Positions 45,360-56,065 of a stretch of DNA of 64,000 nt are shown here, in pieces (position 1 is the stretch's first letter; each line of letters starts with the position of its first letter). A program made the position numbers and the translations under genes. The notes below the pieces were generated by a model, which saw only the letters and a program-made list of their open reading frames with translations, did not search any database and was not told where the DNA came from. The stretch comes from Trema orientale (taxonomy: Eukaryota > Streptophyta > Magnoliopsida > Rosales > Cannabaceae), in contig JXTC01000136.1 of NCBI GenBank assembly GCA_002914845.1, forward strand, positions 626,663-690,662, in the 5' to 3' direction.

Positions 45360-45526
45360 GGGTCTCCTCCACAATTCCTCCAAATCCAGTAATCTGGTCG
45401 TTGTTTTTCCCCTCCGCCTCCGATCATTCTCGATCTGTTTCTAATTTTCCAGTGTTCAGAAACAATCAAGCCGCTACGACTAAGCGTTTCCTTTGGTTCT
45501 GGACACAGTTGCGCGGTTTCGATGAG
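45360..45526 (+). other. Possible first exon of an unidentified transcript
   Basis: A CT-rich, less AT-rich stretch ends at a good splice donor (GATGAG|GTATTTTCCC at 45526/45527) followed by T-rich intron-like DNA. It is open in one frame (…FRNNQAATTKRFLWFWTQLRGFDE) but has no in-frame ATG inside, so it would be a 5' UTR or mis-annotated. It could be a distal 5' UTR exon of the xylanase gene 2.7 kb downstream, or a separate transcript. Unproven. Confidence 0.25.
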
Positions 45527-45603
45527 GTATTTTCCCTTGTTCTGTCTTTTTACATTTACATTTTCCTTTTTTTATTTTTGTATACTTCATTTCAGTAAAT
45601 TAA

Positions 45604-45640
45604 GATTAATTAATTAATTAATTAATTAATTAATTATTAT
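45604..45640. repeat. ATTA tetranucleotide microsatellite
   Basis: About nine head-to-tail TTAA/ATTA units. Confidence 0.85.
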
Positions 45641-45682
45641 TGAGTAAAAATTGTTTATTTATATGTTGCATGACTGAAATAT

Positions 45683-45962
45683 GTCGTTTTACAAATTAAT
45701 AAAAGTATTAAAAACTTTTGTAATCCGACATGTCGTTTGTTGAAACGACAGTAGGGTATTTCTAAGGTAAAACGACGTCTTTATTAGGAAACGATTACTT
45801 CAAGTTGAAATTATCTGTACGACAGAGTTAAAGGGGAACATGTTCGTTTTTAATTAAGAGGCAGGAAGCTTCCTTGAAACGTCGGGTCGTTTAAAAACTT
45901 ATAAGACAATAATTACTAATTAAACGACGGTGAACTTTAAAACTAGATACTACATGTCGTTT
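45683..45962. repeat. Cluster of AAACGAC / GTCGTTT motifs
   Basis: Seven copies of the 7-mer in 280 bp on both strands: 45683-45689, 45732-45738, 45743-45749, 45770-45776, 45886-45892, 45922-45928 and 45956-45962. Spacing is irregular, so this is not a simple tandem array. Confidence 0.75.
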
Positions 45963-46179
45963 GTCAAACCATCAGGGTTAATGTGATCAACGACTTTACG
46001 TTTTTAAAATAAAATGGTAGCAAAGGCGAACGGACATTCATTAAACTCCTATAGGAAGGGAAGTTTAGCCTCAATTGAATCTAACCGAGAACAGTCTCTT
46101 AAAGAAAGGAAAATTTTCGATTGCAAAATGGATAGAAATCTTTAGAGATAAAACAGTAAAACACCAGCTGATTTATTCA

Positions 46180-46400
46180 AAGTAGGGTTTATATCCAAAT
46201 ATAGTCCCTAAATAATAAGCTAAATAGTATTTTGGTCCTTGACTTTCGAAATATCCCGGATTTGGTCTTTGAATTATGTTTTGGTCCTCGATTAGTCTAT
46301 GAGCTTTCAAATATCACATTTTACTACCATGAATTATGGTGTTAGGCAAAAACATATTCAATATTTCAGCGACAAGATCTGAGATATTTTTAAAGTGAAT
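46180..46400. repeat. Dispersed plant repeat (TTTGGTCCTTGA wording)
   Basis: AATATAGTCCCTAAATAATA, TTTTGGTCCTTGACTTTCG, TTTGGTCTTTGAATTATG and CATGAATTATGGTG are typical of a common MITE-like repeat also seen at 53870-54060 and 56935-57070. Ends not resolved. Confidence 0.4.
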
Positions 46401-47940
46401 GTCCAAAAATGGAATTTATTTAAATTTCGGGGAATAAAAATAGGATAGCTAATTTATGGCAGTCTTGACATATAATCCATACTAAATTACTACTACTTTA
46501 TAGTTGTAAAATAGAAAAGAAAAGCTCACTGAACCAAGATTTTTACGTGCTTTCGAATTGAAGCTTCTCGGAATTTTGTTTGTTCATTTGTTTCTAAAGC
46601 TCCTTGGACTTTGCTGCTGATGCAGTGACAATTCAAACCAGGTCAATCGAGTTAAGTAAAATGTTAAAAAACACTAGTTAGAGTTCTTGAAATCCTGATT
46701 AATGCAAGCAAGCTTAGTTTTTTAAGTAGTGCTAGAATGAAGATCATAATCGAGTCCTTTTTCTATGTTTTTCCGAGAAGGTTCTGCTCATTAGAAATAT
46801 ACGGCCTTCTCCGTGTGAACTCTGGTCTTGGGGGTCTGTGTATGTGGTCCAGAAAAAAATTGTACAATTTTGTTGAGTGAGCCTAGAGAATGTCCTGTGT
46901 CATAGTCATGATCATCTTTTGAGTTCAAACTTTGGTAATATTTTGCATGCAGACTCTGCCATTGTATTATTGGGTTAGAAAACTACATATTCAAAGAATT
47001 CCTCGGTAGGTCAGAAATCATCATATGGTTGACTACGTTGCTTAGAGTTGATCAAAATGTTTGTTCTGTTGTTCGTCTAGCTTGGCTACTTATCCAAATG
47101 TGTTCTGCTTTGTCCCATCATAAGTATTAATTTGCTTCGATTCATCGTGTGGACCTATCTACCGAACAATATGCTAGAATTTCCTGCTTTCAAACAGGAC
47201 GACGGGTTTAAAAGAATATACGAGTAATTTCGAGTTGATCAAGAAAAGAGCTTAAGCGAGGCCAGTCATTGGAGAATAACAGCCATTACCATTGCTTTCT
47301 ATCTAGATTTGCTTTGGTGAAAGTTGGAATGGCTGTTTAAGAACACCTTACTTTTAACCTTTTTTTTGAACATTGTAACATTATCACAAAGACTGTTATA
47401 AAGTTCAAGTTGGTACTTAAGGAGATCAAAAGTCGGGTCCTCGTATAATCATGAAAGCTGAAAAGCCATGTTCACCTAATTTGCTAGGATCTAATCTATT
47501 TGTCTATATATCTTGCAATCTAAGACTAAGAAAGGAATCGTAAAAGTATGGTGTTAACTAAAATAAACACAGAGCATAAACTCCATATCTAAAGCTTTTA
47601 TTCCAATTCAAGCATACCAACCTGCAAGACAAAGCAAACGAGGACATTAGACAAGCCTTGGAGCTTTGCTTTGCCTTCGCTAGGTGGGAAAACATAGTGG
47701 AAAAATATTGAAAATAAGAGGGAAAAAAAAGTGAAAAGAAAAGAAAACAAGAAAGAGAGAATGTCTATATTGGGTAGTCGTTATTAGTTATAAAAAATAA
47801 AATATAATTACATATTATTTGATCCATTTGTTTGGGTTAAACCCAGACAACAGGGACAAAAAGGGTTCGGGTTATACAGGAGGGCTTTGCATTAGAGTAT
47901 TGATTGGTTCGTTGGTTTTCGTAGACTTCACTCTCAAACT
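46401..47940. other. Intergenic upstream of the xylanase gene
   Basis: Moderately AT-rich, with stretches of more even composition (46560-47330) that could be transcribed, but I find no ATG-led coding frame or domain. The frame at 47819-48106 overlaps the putative promoter and leader of the xylanase gene. Confidence 0.35.
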
Positions 47941-48144
47941 TGAGTTGGGCGCTGTATGCTATATCTATATATATGAAGAAGCTCTCCCTTTGCTGCTTCA
48001 CAGGTCAAGTTTCCAACATCCGGGAATCCAAGCAAAAACATTCTCTGGTACTACTTGCTACTTCACTCTCTCTACTTTAGCATCTCTGCTTTTTGTCCGT
48101 ACATGACACAAGGCCAAGTGTTTCTAATGTTTCTTAATCTCCCG

Positions 48145-48192
<48 letters not shown>

Positions 48193-48223
48193 TTTTTGGT
48201 TGTTTTAGAGATCCGAAGAAACG
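47941..48223 (+). promoter_or_regulatory. Promoter and leader of the xylanase gene, with TA microsatellite
   Basis: A TATA-type run (CTATATATATG, about 47967-47977) lies about 250 bp before the start codon. A donor-like CACAG|GTCAAG at about 48000 and an acceptor-like TTTTAG before GATCCG (about 48207) suggest a 5' UTR intron. The (TA)n run at about 48150-48191 would lie inside it. Confidence 0.4.
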
Positions 48224-51200
48224 ATGGAGAACCTACGGAAAAACGACACTGCCGACATCTCAGAGGAAAAAGTATGTTATGTATTCCTTCTCCAAATAGA
48301 AGTCTCTCTCTCTCTATCTATATATATATATATTATTGAATTTGGTAATGTTTCTTTTATTAACTCTTTCAACAATTCAAATATTCCAATTGTAGGGTGA
48401 AGTCTATTATTATTATACTGAGAAGGTTGACACTGCGTGTCATAGTGACATTTATGCTCTTGCCTACAACTGCAAAACTTTATAGTTAATAATAAACTTA
48501 AAATTCTATTGGAATGGTAGGAAAGGAAAATGATAAACTATAATGTAGATAATGGCATTATCCCTTTGAGTGAAAGTTTAGGAACTTCGGTCAAAATAAG
48601 GCCAATGCATGAAAGAACAGTTGTATGAAGCTGATAATGAGTCTTTACGAACTAGCATTGTTGTGATATCTGCTATGTTACTTACAGATTGTGGACCAAA
48701 GTATTATCAGTCCCAGTAGCAGCCGCGCTACAAACATCATACATAACCATGACTTCTCTCAAGGGCTGCATTCTTGGCACGCCAACAGCTGCAGTGCCTT
48801 TGTTCCTTCTTCGGATTCGAGTGATTCGAAAGAAGTAGCGGCAAAATCGGCTGGCAACTATGCTGTTGTCGGGAATCGTACCGAATGTTGGCAAGGGTTG
48901 GAGCAAGATATCACTGGTGGAATTTCTGCGGGCTTGGAGTATTCGGTTTCTGCTTGTGTAGGAGTCTCAGGCCCTCTTCAGGGATCTGCTGATGTCTTGG
49001 CAACTTTGAAGCTAGAACATCGAGATTCAGAGACTAGCTATAGCTTTGTTGGAAGGTGAGGGATGGTGTTGTGACATTTTTTGTTTGAAAAAGAAAAAGA
49101 ATTCAAGATTTTGCGTGAATGGCTGTTATAACATGCAGAACTTCTGCTTCAAAAGAGACTTGGGAAACCTTAGAAGGCACTTTCTTATTGTCAACGTTGC
49201 CCCAAAGGGTTATATTTTATTTGGAAGGGCCTTCTCCTGGAGTTGATCTACTCATAAAATCAGTAGTCATCACATGTAAGAGTCCAAAAGAATCCGAGGT
49301 ATTAGACTCTTTTTTCCTAAAAAAATTATTTTTCACTAAAGGGTTGTGCTAATTTTATTTGGCTTATTGATTTGGAACCTTATGTATTCACATCCTGATA
49401 GACTGGGACCGGAGCATGTGTCACTGCTGGAGACGATAACATCATCTTAAACCCAACATTTGAGGATGGCTTGAACAATTGGTCTGGAAGAGGCTGCAAG
49501 ATTGCTCTACATGATTCAATGGGAGATGGGAAAATTGTTCCACAATCCGGCAAGGTTTTCGCATCAGCTACCGAACGCACGCAGAGCTGGAATGGGATTC
49601 AGCAGGAGATCACTGGCAGAGTCCAGCGAAAGCTTGCGTATGAGGTTTCTGCTGTTGTTCGCATATTTGGTAACAATGTCACAAGTTCAGATTTACGTGC
49701 CACTTTGTGGGTCCAAACACCAAATCAACGAGAGCAATATATTGGCATTGCTAAGTTAGTATTCTCTTCTGTCTTCTCCTTAATTCATCTCCATATAATG
49801 TGATGGATCCCTTAATGAAAATGCTTGGTTTTGTTATCTCAAAAGTGTGCAGGCAACAGACAAGGATTGGACACAACTGAAAGGAAAGTTCCTTCTAAAT
49901 GGTTCCCCATCAAGGGTAGTTGTTTACTTGGAAGGTCCGCCTTCAGGAACTGATATTCTTCTCAACAGTCTGGTCATCAAGCATGCAGAGAAAACCCCTC
50001 CTTCACCTCTACCCGTAATTGAGGTTGGTTCAATAAGTTTCTGCTTTAGCTCAATTTTAAATCTCGTTTTAGTCGCCTTTTCCGGAGTTTTTTCTGTTGA
50101 CATTGCTTTGAATCTATGTCTATTTCATTTTCTTAAATTCGGGGTAAGTTAATCATGTACACTTATGTTATAGTAAGTGCCAGTGTAGTTGGGGTGTGCT
50201 TTGAGTATGTTTGACTCTTGATCTTCTTACACTCATTCTTCGAGTATAAAATACCTCTTTCTTTCATTTTTTTTCTTTTCAGAACCCAGCTTATGGGGTT
50301 AATATAATCGAAAACAGCAGTCTAAATAATGGTACCAATGGGTGGTTTAGCCTTGGAACTTGTAGCTTGAGTGTTGGAACTGGTTCACCACATATACTTC
50401 CTCCAATGGCTAGAGACTCCCTTGGAGTTCATGAACCTTTGAGTGGTCGTTTTATCCTCGTGAAAAATCGGACTCAGACCTGGATGGGTCCTGCCCAGAT
50501 GATCACTGATAAAATCAAACTCTTTTTGACTTATCAAGTGTCTGCTTGGGTTCGGATTGGCTCTGGTGCAACTGGTGCGCAGAATGTCAACGTTGCTCTT
50601 GGCGTTGACAACCAATGGGTCAACGGCGGACAAGTTGAAATCAACGATGACAGATGGCATGAAATTGGTGGCTCCTTTAGAATTGAGAAGCAGCCTTCCA
50701 AGGTTATGGTTTATGTACAAGGTCCTGCTTCTGGTGTTGACTTTATGCTTGCTGGACTTCAGATTTTTGCTGTTGACAGAGAAGCACGGTTTAAGCACTT
50801 GAGGAGGCAAACTGATATGGTAAATTCTAGTTTTGATTTCTATGGTTTGTTTTCACTTGCTAACTCACCAACTTATCCACTTTTAGTATTGCAAACTCAA
50901 ATCACATGTCTAATTTTGACGTCTCAATTCATGTCTAACGAATAATTCATAACATATCACTTACAGTTTGAATCATATAATCAATTCTTTTTTAACTTTA
51001 TCATTTGTATTTGAAATTTTAATACAACGTGTCGTCTATTCATTAATTAGATATAGATTGGAACACAAAATTTGAATACTTAATTAATCGAGTGCAAATT
51101 TAGAACACAAAACAACACTATTTTAATAGCATGAATAATAAAGTTGTTCTCAAAATCTAATTCATCTTTCATTCATTAATTTTATATTATATATGTACAA

Positions 51201-52441
51201 ACTAACTTTTAGTGTTGGAATAGCTGAACTTGATAACACTTAAACTATTAGTAGTTTTTATTACGTTAGACTTTATATCACACTCCATCATAGTTTTTAA
51301 TCCTCGCCGTTTGGTGCCTATGCAGATTCGTAAGCGTGACGTCACCCTGGAATTCACTAGTGCGGACTCGGCCAACTTGCATGGATCTTTCGTCAAAGTC
51401 AAACAAACCCAGAACAGCTTCCCGTTCGGGTCATGCATCAGCCGAACCAACATCGACAACGAGGACTTCGTGGACTTCTTCGTGAAAAACTTCAACTGGG
51501 CCGTGTTCGGAAACGAGCTCAAGTGGTACTGGACCGAGCCCCAACAAGGCAGCCTCAACTACAAGGACGCGGACGAGTTATTGGACCTCTGCCAGGCCCA
51601 CAAGATACAGGCCCGAGGCCACTGCATCTTCTGGGAGGTCGAGTCCACGGTCCAGCAGTGGATCAAATCGCTCAGCAAGAGCGATTTGTCCACCGCGGTC
51701 CAAAACCGAGTCAACAGTCTCGTAACTCGCTACAAGGGCAAATTCAAGCACTACGATGTGAACAACGAAATGCTCCACGGCTCATTCTACCAAGACCACT
51801 TGGGTAAAGAAATAAGGCCGAACATGTTCAAACTGGCCAACCAAATAGATCCCTCCGCTCTCTTATTCGTCAATGATTACCACGTGGAAGATGGGTGTGA
51901 CCCTAGATCCTGTCCCGAGAAGTACATTGAACATATTCTGGGCCTGCAGGAGCAAGGTGGGCCCGTTGGTGGGATTGGGATCCAGGGCCACATAGATAGC
52001 CCAATTGGGCCCGTGGTGTCTTCTGCCCTGGACAAGCTTGGGATTCTTGGGCTTCCTATTTGGTTTACGGAGTTGGATGTTTCGTCCGTTAATGAGTATA
52101 TTCGGGCCCAAGATCTGGAAGTGATGCTTAGAGAGGCCTATGCACACCCGGCCGTGGAGGGTGTGATGCTTTGGGGGTTTTGGGAGCTGTTTATGAGCCG
52201 TGAGAATTCTCACTTGGTGGAGGCTGAGGGGGAAGTCAATGAGGCTGGGAAGAGGTACCTTGAGTTGAAGAGAGAGTGGCTGTCACGTGCTCATGGGCAC
52301 GTGAGTGAGGAGGGGGAGTTTGGGTTTAGAGGGTTCCATGGGAGCTATGCGGTGGAGGTTGTTACGGGGAGTAAGAAGGTTTTGAAGACGTTTGAGGTTG
52401 ACAAGGGTGACTCACCCTTGGTGGTGTCCATTGCTCTATAG
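48224..52441 (+). CDS. Endo-1,4-beta-xylanase, three CBM22 modules plus GH10 (AtXYN1-like)
   Basis: Seven coding exons by GT/AG sites: 48224-48271, 48688-49055, 49139-49298, 49402-49754, 49846-50023, 50283-50819, 51326-52441. They keep frame throughout and give 919 aa, about the size of Arabidopsis XYN1. Exons 2-3, 4-5 and 6 each encode a CBM22 carbohydrate-binding module (recurring FEDGLNNWSGRGC-type starts, VYLEGP-SGTDIL ends; residues about 37-190, 198-365, 370-530). Exon 7 encodes the GH10 barrel: acid/base Glu696 in DVNNEM and nucleophile Glu797 in FTELDVSS. The family hydrolyses beta-1,4 bonds of xylan in plant cell walls; AtXYN1 is linked to vascular tissue. The N-terminus (MENLRKND) shows no signal peptide, as in some relatives. 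At exon 5 I chose the acceptor before TGTGCAGGCAAC because it alone keeps frame. The gene looks intact. Confidence 0.95.
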
Positions 52442-52716
52442 GTTTGAATATATTATCTTAAATGGTTTGTGAAAGGTCAAATAAATTTTATACGGCTTAT
52501 ATATACGTCACTTGTAAAAAAATAAAAAAAAAATGTGGAAAGTTCAAAGTTAAAAAAGTTAAAAGAAAAGTTCGATGGATTTGTGTAATTTACATTCTCG
52601 TTAAGGAAAAAAAAAAGTATATGATATCGATATGGTTATTGGTTGTAATTTTCTGTCAAACGAATAAAAGATACGGTCTTTGTGGTGATATTGTTGGGCT
52701 AAATATTGTTGCAAGC
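52442..52716 (+). other. 3' UTR region of the xylanase gene
   Basis: AT-rich sequence after the TAG. CGAATAAAAG near 52660 is a possible polyadenylation signal. Confidence 0.4.
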
Positions 52717-52766
52717 TTTAGACATTAATTATCCATACTACTTTAGACATTAATTATCCATACTAC
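52717..52766. repeat. Perfect 25-bp tandem duplication
   Basis: TTTAGACATTAATTATCCAT followed by ACTAC is repeated exactly at 52717-52741 and 52742-52766. Confidence 0.9.
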
Positions 52767-54515
52767 TTACCATACATGGCAAGTGGCAACCGAGAAAAAA
52801 AAATAAAATAAAAATGGAAATAGATGAAGTTTTGCCTTTTATATTTTTATTTGAAATTGTCCTCGAGAAAGGGCATTCACATGGAGGCGGGAGGCACTAG
52901 TACGTAGTATCTAATTCTAGCGAATTAAATCACGTAGAGATTCCAAAACTTCTAATGGTGAGTTAAAACGAGATCCGTCGGATGGGTTGTAAGCCTGTAA
53001 CAAACTTCACTTTGCTCTTTGCATGATATTTATTTATTTAGCCTTCCTGAAAGCCCATGACATTTAACTTGGTTCATAGATTTGGGCTTCTATACAGTTA
53101 CTTTAAGGATAAATTAGATACATTTTGGCAATTAATTGAAATTTTGAATTTTTTGTTTTATTTTTATTTTTAACTCAGCATTAAAACGATATACTAGTTG
53201 TTTGACATAGTTAATCGATTTTTTGATTTACTCGGTACTTAAATGGGTAACTTGTACTAGTTGTATGGCATAGTCAACCATTAACTCACTTGATGATTAA
53301 GGGACGATCATTATATGGGTGATTCATCCTAGTTTTTGACAAAGAAAATAAACAAAAAATATATATAAACTAAAAATAATGATTTTTCAAAATTTTCCTT
53401 TTCGTTGTACTCCCCGAGATTCACCTAACTTTTAAGGTCTTTTAAGGGTATATGTGAGCTAATATGAAAAATTAGAGGGGTTTTTAGCAAAATGAAAATT
53501 TTGACACTTGATTATATTAGATTTTTTTTTCTTTCTTTTTTTTTTTCCTAAAGCTAACTGACATGGATATCATTTGCTATATCAAGTATATAAATTGATT
53601 TGCATAGTATTATACTTAGTATATAGACTGGATTCATTATATCGATTGAGATATCTAATGTAGAAAATTATATATTCGGTATATAAAAAAATAAATATTT
53701 TTTAAAATGGAGTGTAAAAAAAGATACATTTACTATAATTATTCAAAAGTAATTGGCATATCTTTATGAATAACTAGACTTAGCTTCCTCCTTTTTTTCC
53801 CCCTCAATCTATTAAAAAGGAGGGAAAAAAAGAGAAAAAGCACATTGGATAAACGAAGTTTAATCTTATTTTTAGCCCTTGAAGATTAATCTAAATCACA
53901 TTTTGGTTTTAACTTTTCAAATGTCCAAAATTAGGCACTCGAACTATGTTCTTGTCTCAATTTTGCCTTGGAACTTTAAGATGTCATATTCTATTTCCGT
54001 AAACTATTTTTTCCTGCAATTTTCACTTGGTTTATAACAAAATTATCAAATAAAAACATAGTTCATGTAACAAATCTTGAACATTCTGAAAGTTGAGAAC
54101 TATAATGACGTGGATTGTATGTCCAACTTATCATGCATGGACTGGATTTGAAAGTTAGAAGTCTATCTGGATTGAATCGATTCGGTTTTAAATTTCAAAT
54201 CCCAATCTAATGTATGTAAAAAAAGTTTATATTATTTTAGTTTCAAAATAATTCGTCTTTTTGAAAAATTTATTTGTTAATTAGTACTTTTTTGGTCGTC
54301 TTTTTATTCTAATCTGTGTATTGAACACAATAAATCCGTTATATTGAAATTAGTTTTTTTTTTTTCCCTGGAAAAATCAAGTTATTTTTTAATCTAATTT
54401 TGATATTTATGAGATTAAGATTTCATCTTTAAATTGACTTGTTGTATGTGATGAGGTGCACTACTACAAAATCCAACCCTTTCTATTAAATTAGTATGTT
54501 CTAAATGCATTGGAT
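52767..54515. other. Intergenic with dispersed repeat at 53870-54100
   Basis: 53870-54100 has CCTTGAAGATTAATC, CACATTTTGG and CACTCGAACTATG wording of the common MITE-like repeat. GACATAGTTAATCG / GGCATAGTCAACC is duplicated near 53205 and 53267. No gene. Confidence 0.4.
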
Positions 54516-54599
54516 CTTAATCAATGCTCACTTCTACAGTAGGGGGCCGCATTTCCTCTTAATCGATGCTCACTCCTACAGTACGGGGCCGCATTTCCT
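54516..54599. repeat. Tandem duplication, two 42-bp units, GC-richer
   Basis: CTTAATC-ATGCTCACT-CTAC then AGTA-GGGGCCGCATTTCCT at 54516-54557 and 54558-54599, with three differences. Confidence 0.85.
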
Positions 54600-55400
54600 C
54601 TTTCGTCATAAATGCAATTCTCAACCTGAAGTGTGGCTCGGGCTTTATTATAACAAATGTCCATTTTTTTTTATAGTTTTAATAGCTACATACCCACTAT
54701 ATAAGTAGATATAACGAGTACATAAATTGATTTTCGTCGAAGTGTAAAAATTGAGACATTCAGCCATTTGTCTCTGAAAGTACAAAACCAAACATGTACT
54801 AAATGAAGTCTAAAAGACTTAAAAGGAACGCTAGTACTACTTACACTTTCTTTCTTTAGTGCTTGATATATTGACTTCATAATGATTTATTAAATTACTA
54901 AAATGAGAGAGTCTACATGTCAAATATTGACATAGGATAGTGGAAAAGAGAATATTACTATCATAGTGTAGACATATCATATGATATGATCTTCGCGAAG
55001 ATGTTCGTCACGGGCTTTAAATTAGAGCTATTTTGGGCTAAAATATTAGTCCATCAAGGGGGCTAAGCAGGAAATCCTTCACAAGTAAAGGTATGACCCT
55101 CAAATCAATTAAAAGCAAGAAAAAGTACGTGTGTGATGACGACCTAGGGAGTACTAAATCATCTTAAACATAAAAAGACAGAAAATAAAGGGGGAAAGGG
55201 GGGGGAAAAAAATAGAAGAAGAAACACAATCACAAACCATGGTAATCGAATTCATTGATCTGAGGAGTCAATTTCTTTCATAAGCTTTTCTAGAGTGGGA
55301 ATGATGCATAAGATGAATCAACATCAATGGAACAAAAAAAAAAAAAAAAAACATTACCATATAAAACGGAGCATAAATGTTACACAAACAATCATTCTAT
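54600..55400. other. Intergenic; decayed MITE about 54825-54965
   Basis: CGCTAGTACTACTTACACTTTC and AATATTACTATCATAGTG are weak inverse ends, with wording (TTGATATATTGACTTCATAA) like the 29220-29340 and 63100-63180 sequences. No gene. Confidence 0.35.
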
Positions 55401-55479
55401 TGACCCCCTCTCCTCTTGGTCTTCAAAATAATCCACAAGGGCCCAAACCCAATAAGAAAAGCCTTTTAACAGGTCCATG

Positions 55480-56065
55480 GCCCACGTGGCATCACATCAA
55501 CTTGATAGAAAAGACTCCCACCATCTACTACTACTATGACTAGTAGTTTGTTGTCCTATGATGATAATAGGACCCAATAACAGTCCCATCTTGGTCTCTA
55601 AAAACCAGGTTCATAACGGGCCCACCTCTCACATGGGTGCATAGTAAGCCTTGCCGGACCCTGGTGCACGTTAGCCCTTCTCCTCTCCCCATACTCATCA
55701 GGGTGACAGTGTCCCCTCTCAATATACATTATTCTATTCTTTAAAAGAAAAAAATAAAATGGGTGTCAAATCCAGAAGAGTTTTACGTCTGATATGATGG
55801 GGGTGTTGGGTATAGTGGGGCCCAGAAATATCATAAAGTGAAATGAAATTTAATAATACATAAAATAAAAAATAATAAAAAAAAGGGAAAATGGGAGAAT
55901 CGTGAGGAGTGGCAGAGAGTTATAATGTCTGGTGCATTGGGAAACAGCTCCCGCGCTGTTTTCGCGCGCCCTCTTCCAAACGACACTCTCCCAGTGGGTC
56001 CCTCCCACCCGCGGGGAGGTAATGCCCCACGCCACGTCCTTTGCCTCTCATTAATACGACACTAC
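55480..56065. promoter_or_regulatory. GC-richer island with GTGGGNCC (TCP-type) and CACGTGGC motifs
   Basis: Three exact GTGGGNCC octamers, the core bound by class II TCP factors: 55618-55625 (complement), 55815-55822 and 55994-56001. Also a G-box/ABRE-like CCCACGTGGC near 55481-55490 and CCGCGCTGTTTTCGCGCG at about 55952. It looks like promoter DNA, but no coding gene is visible on either side for several kb. It may serve an unrecognised non-coding transcript or be a relic. Confidence 0.35.

Noticed and set aside
47819-48106. 95-codon ORF before the xylanase gene
   Set aside because: Covers the probable TATA box and leader, no domain, ends in TA-rich DNA.
51202-52213. ORFs overlapping the xylanase last exon in other frames
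   Set aside because: Shadows of the GH10 exon; no domain of their own.
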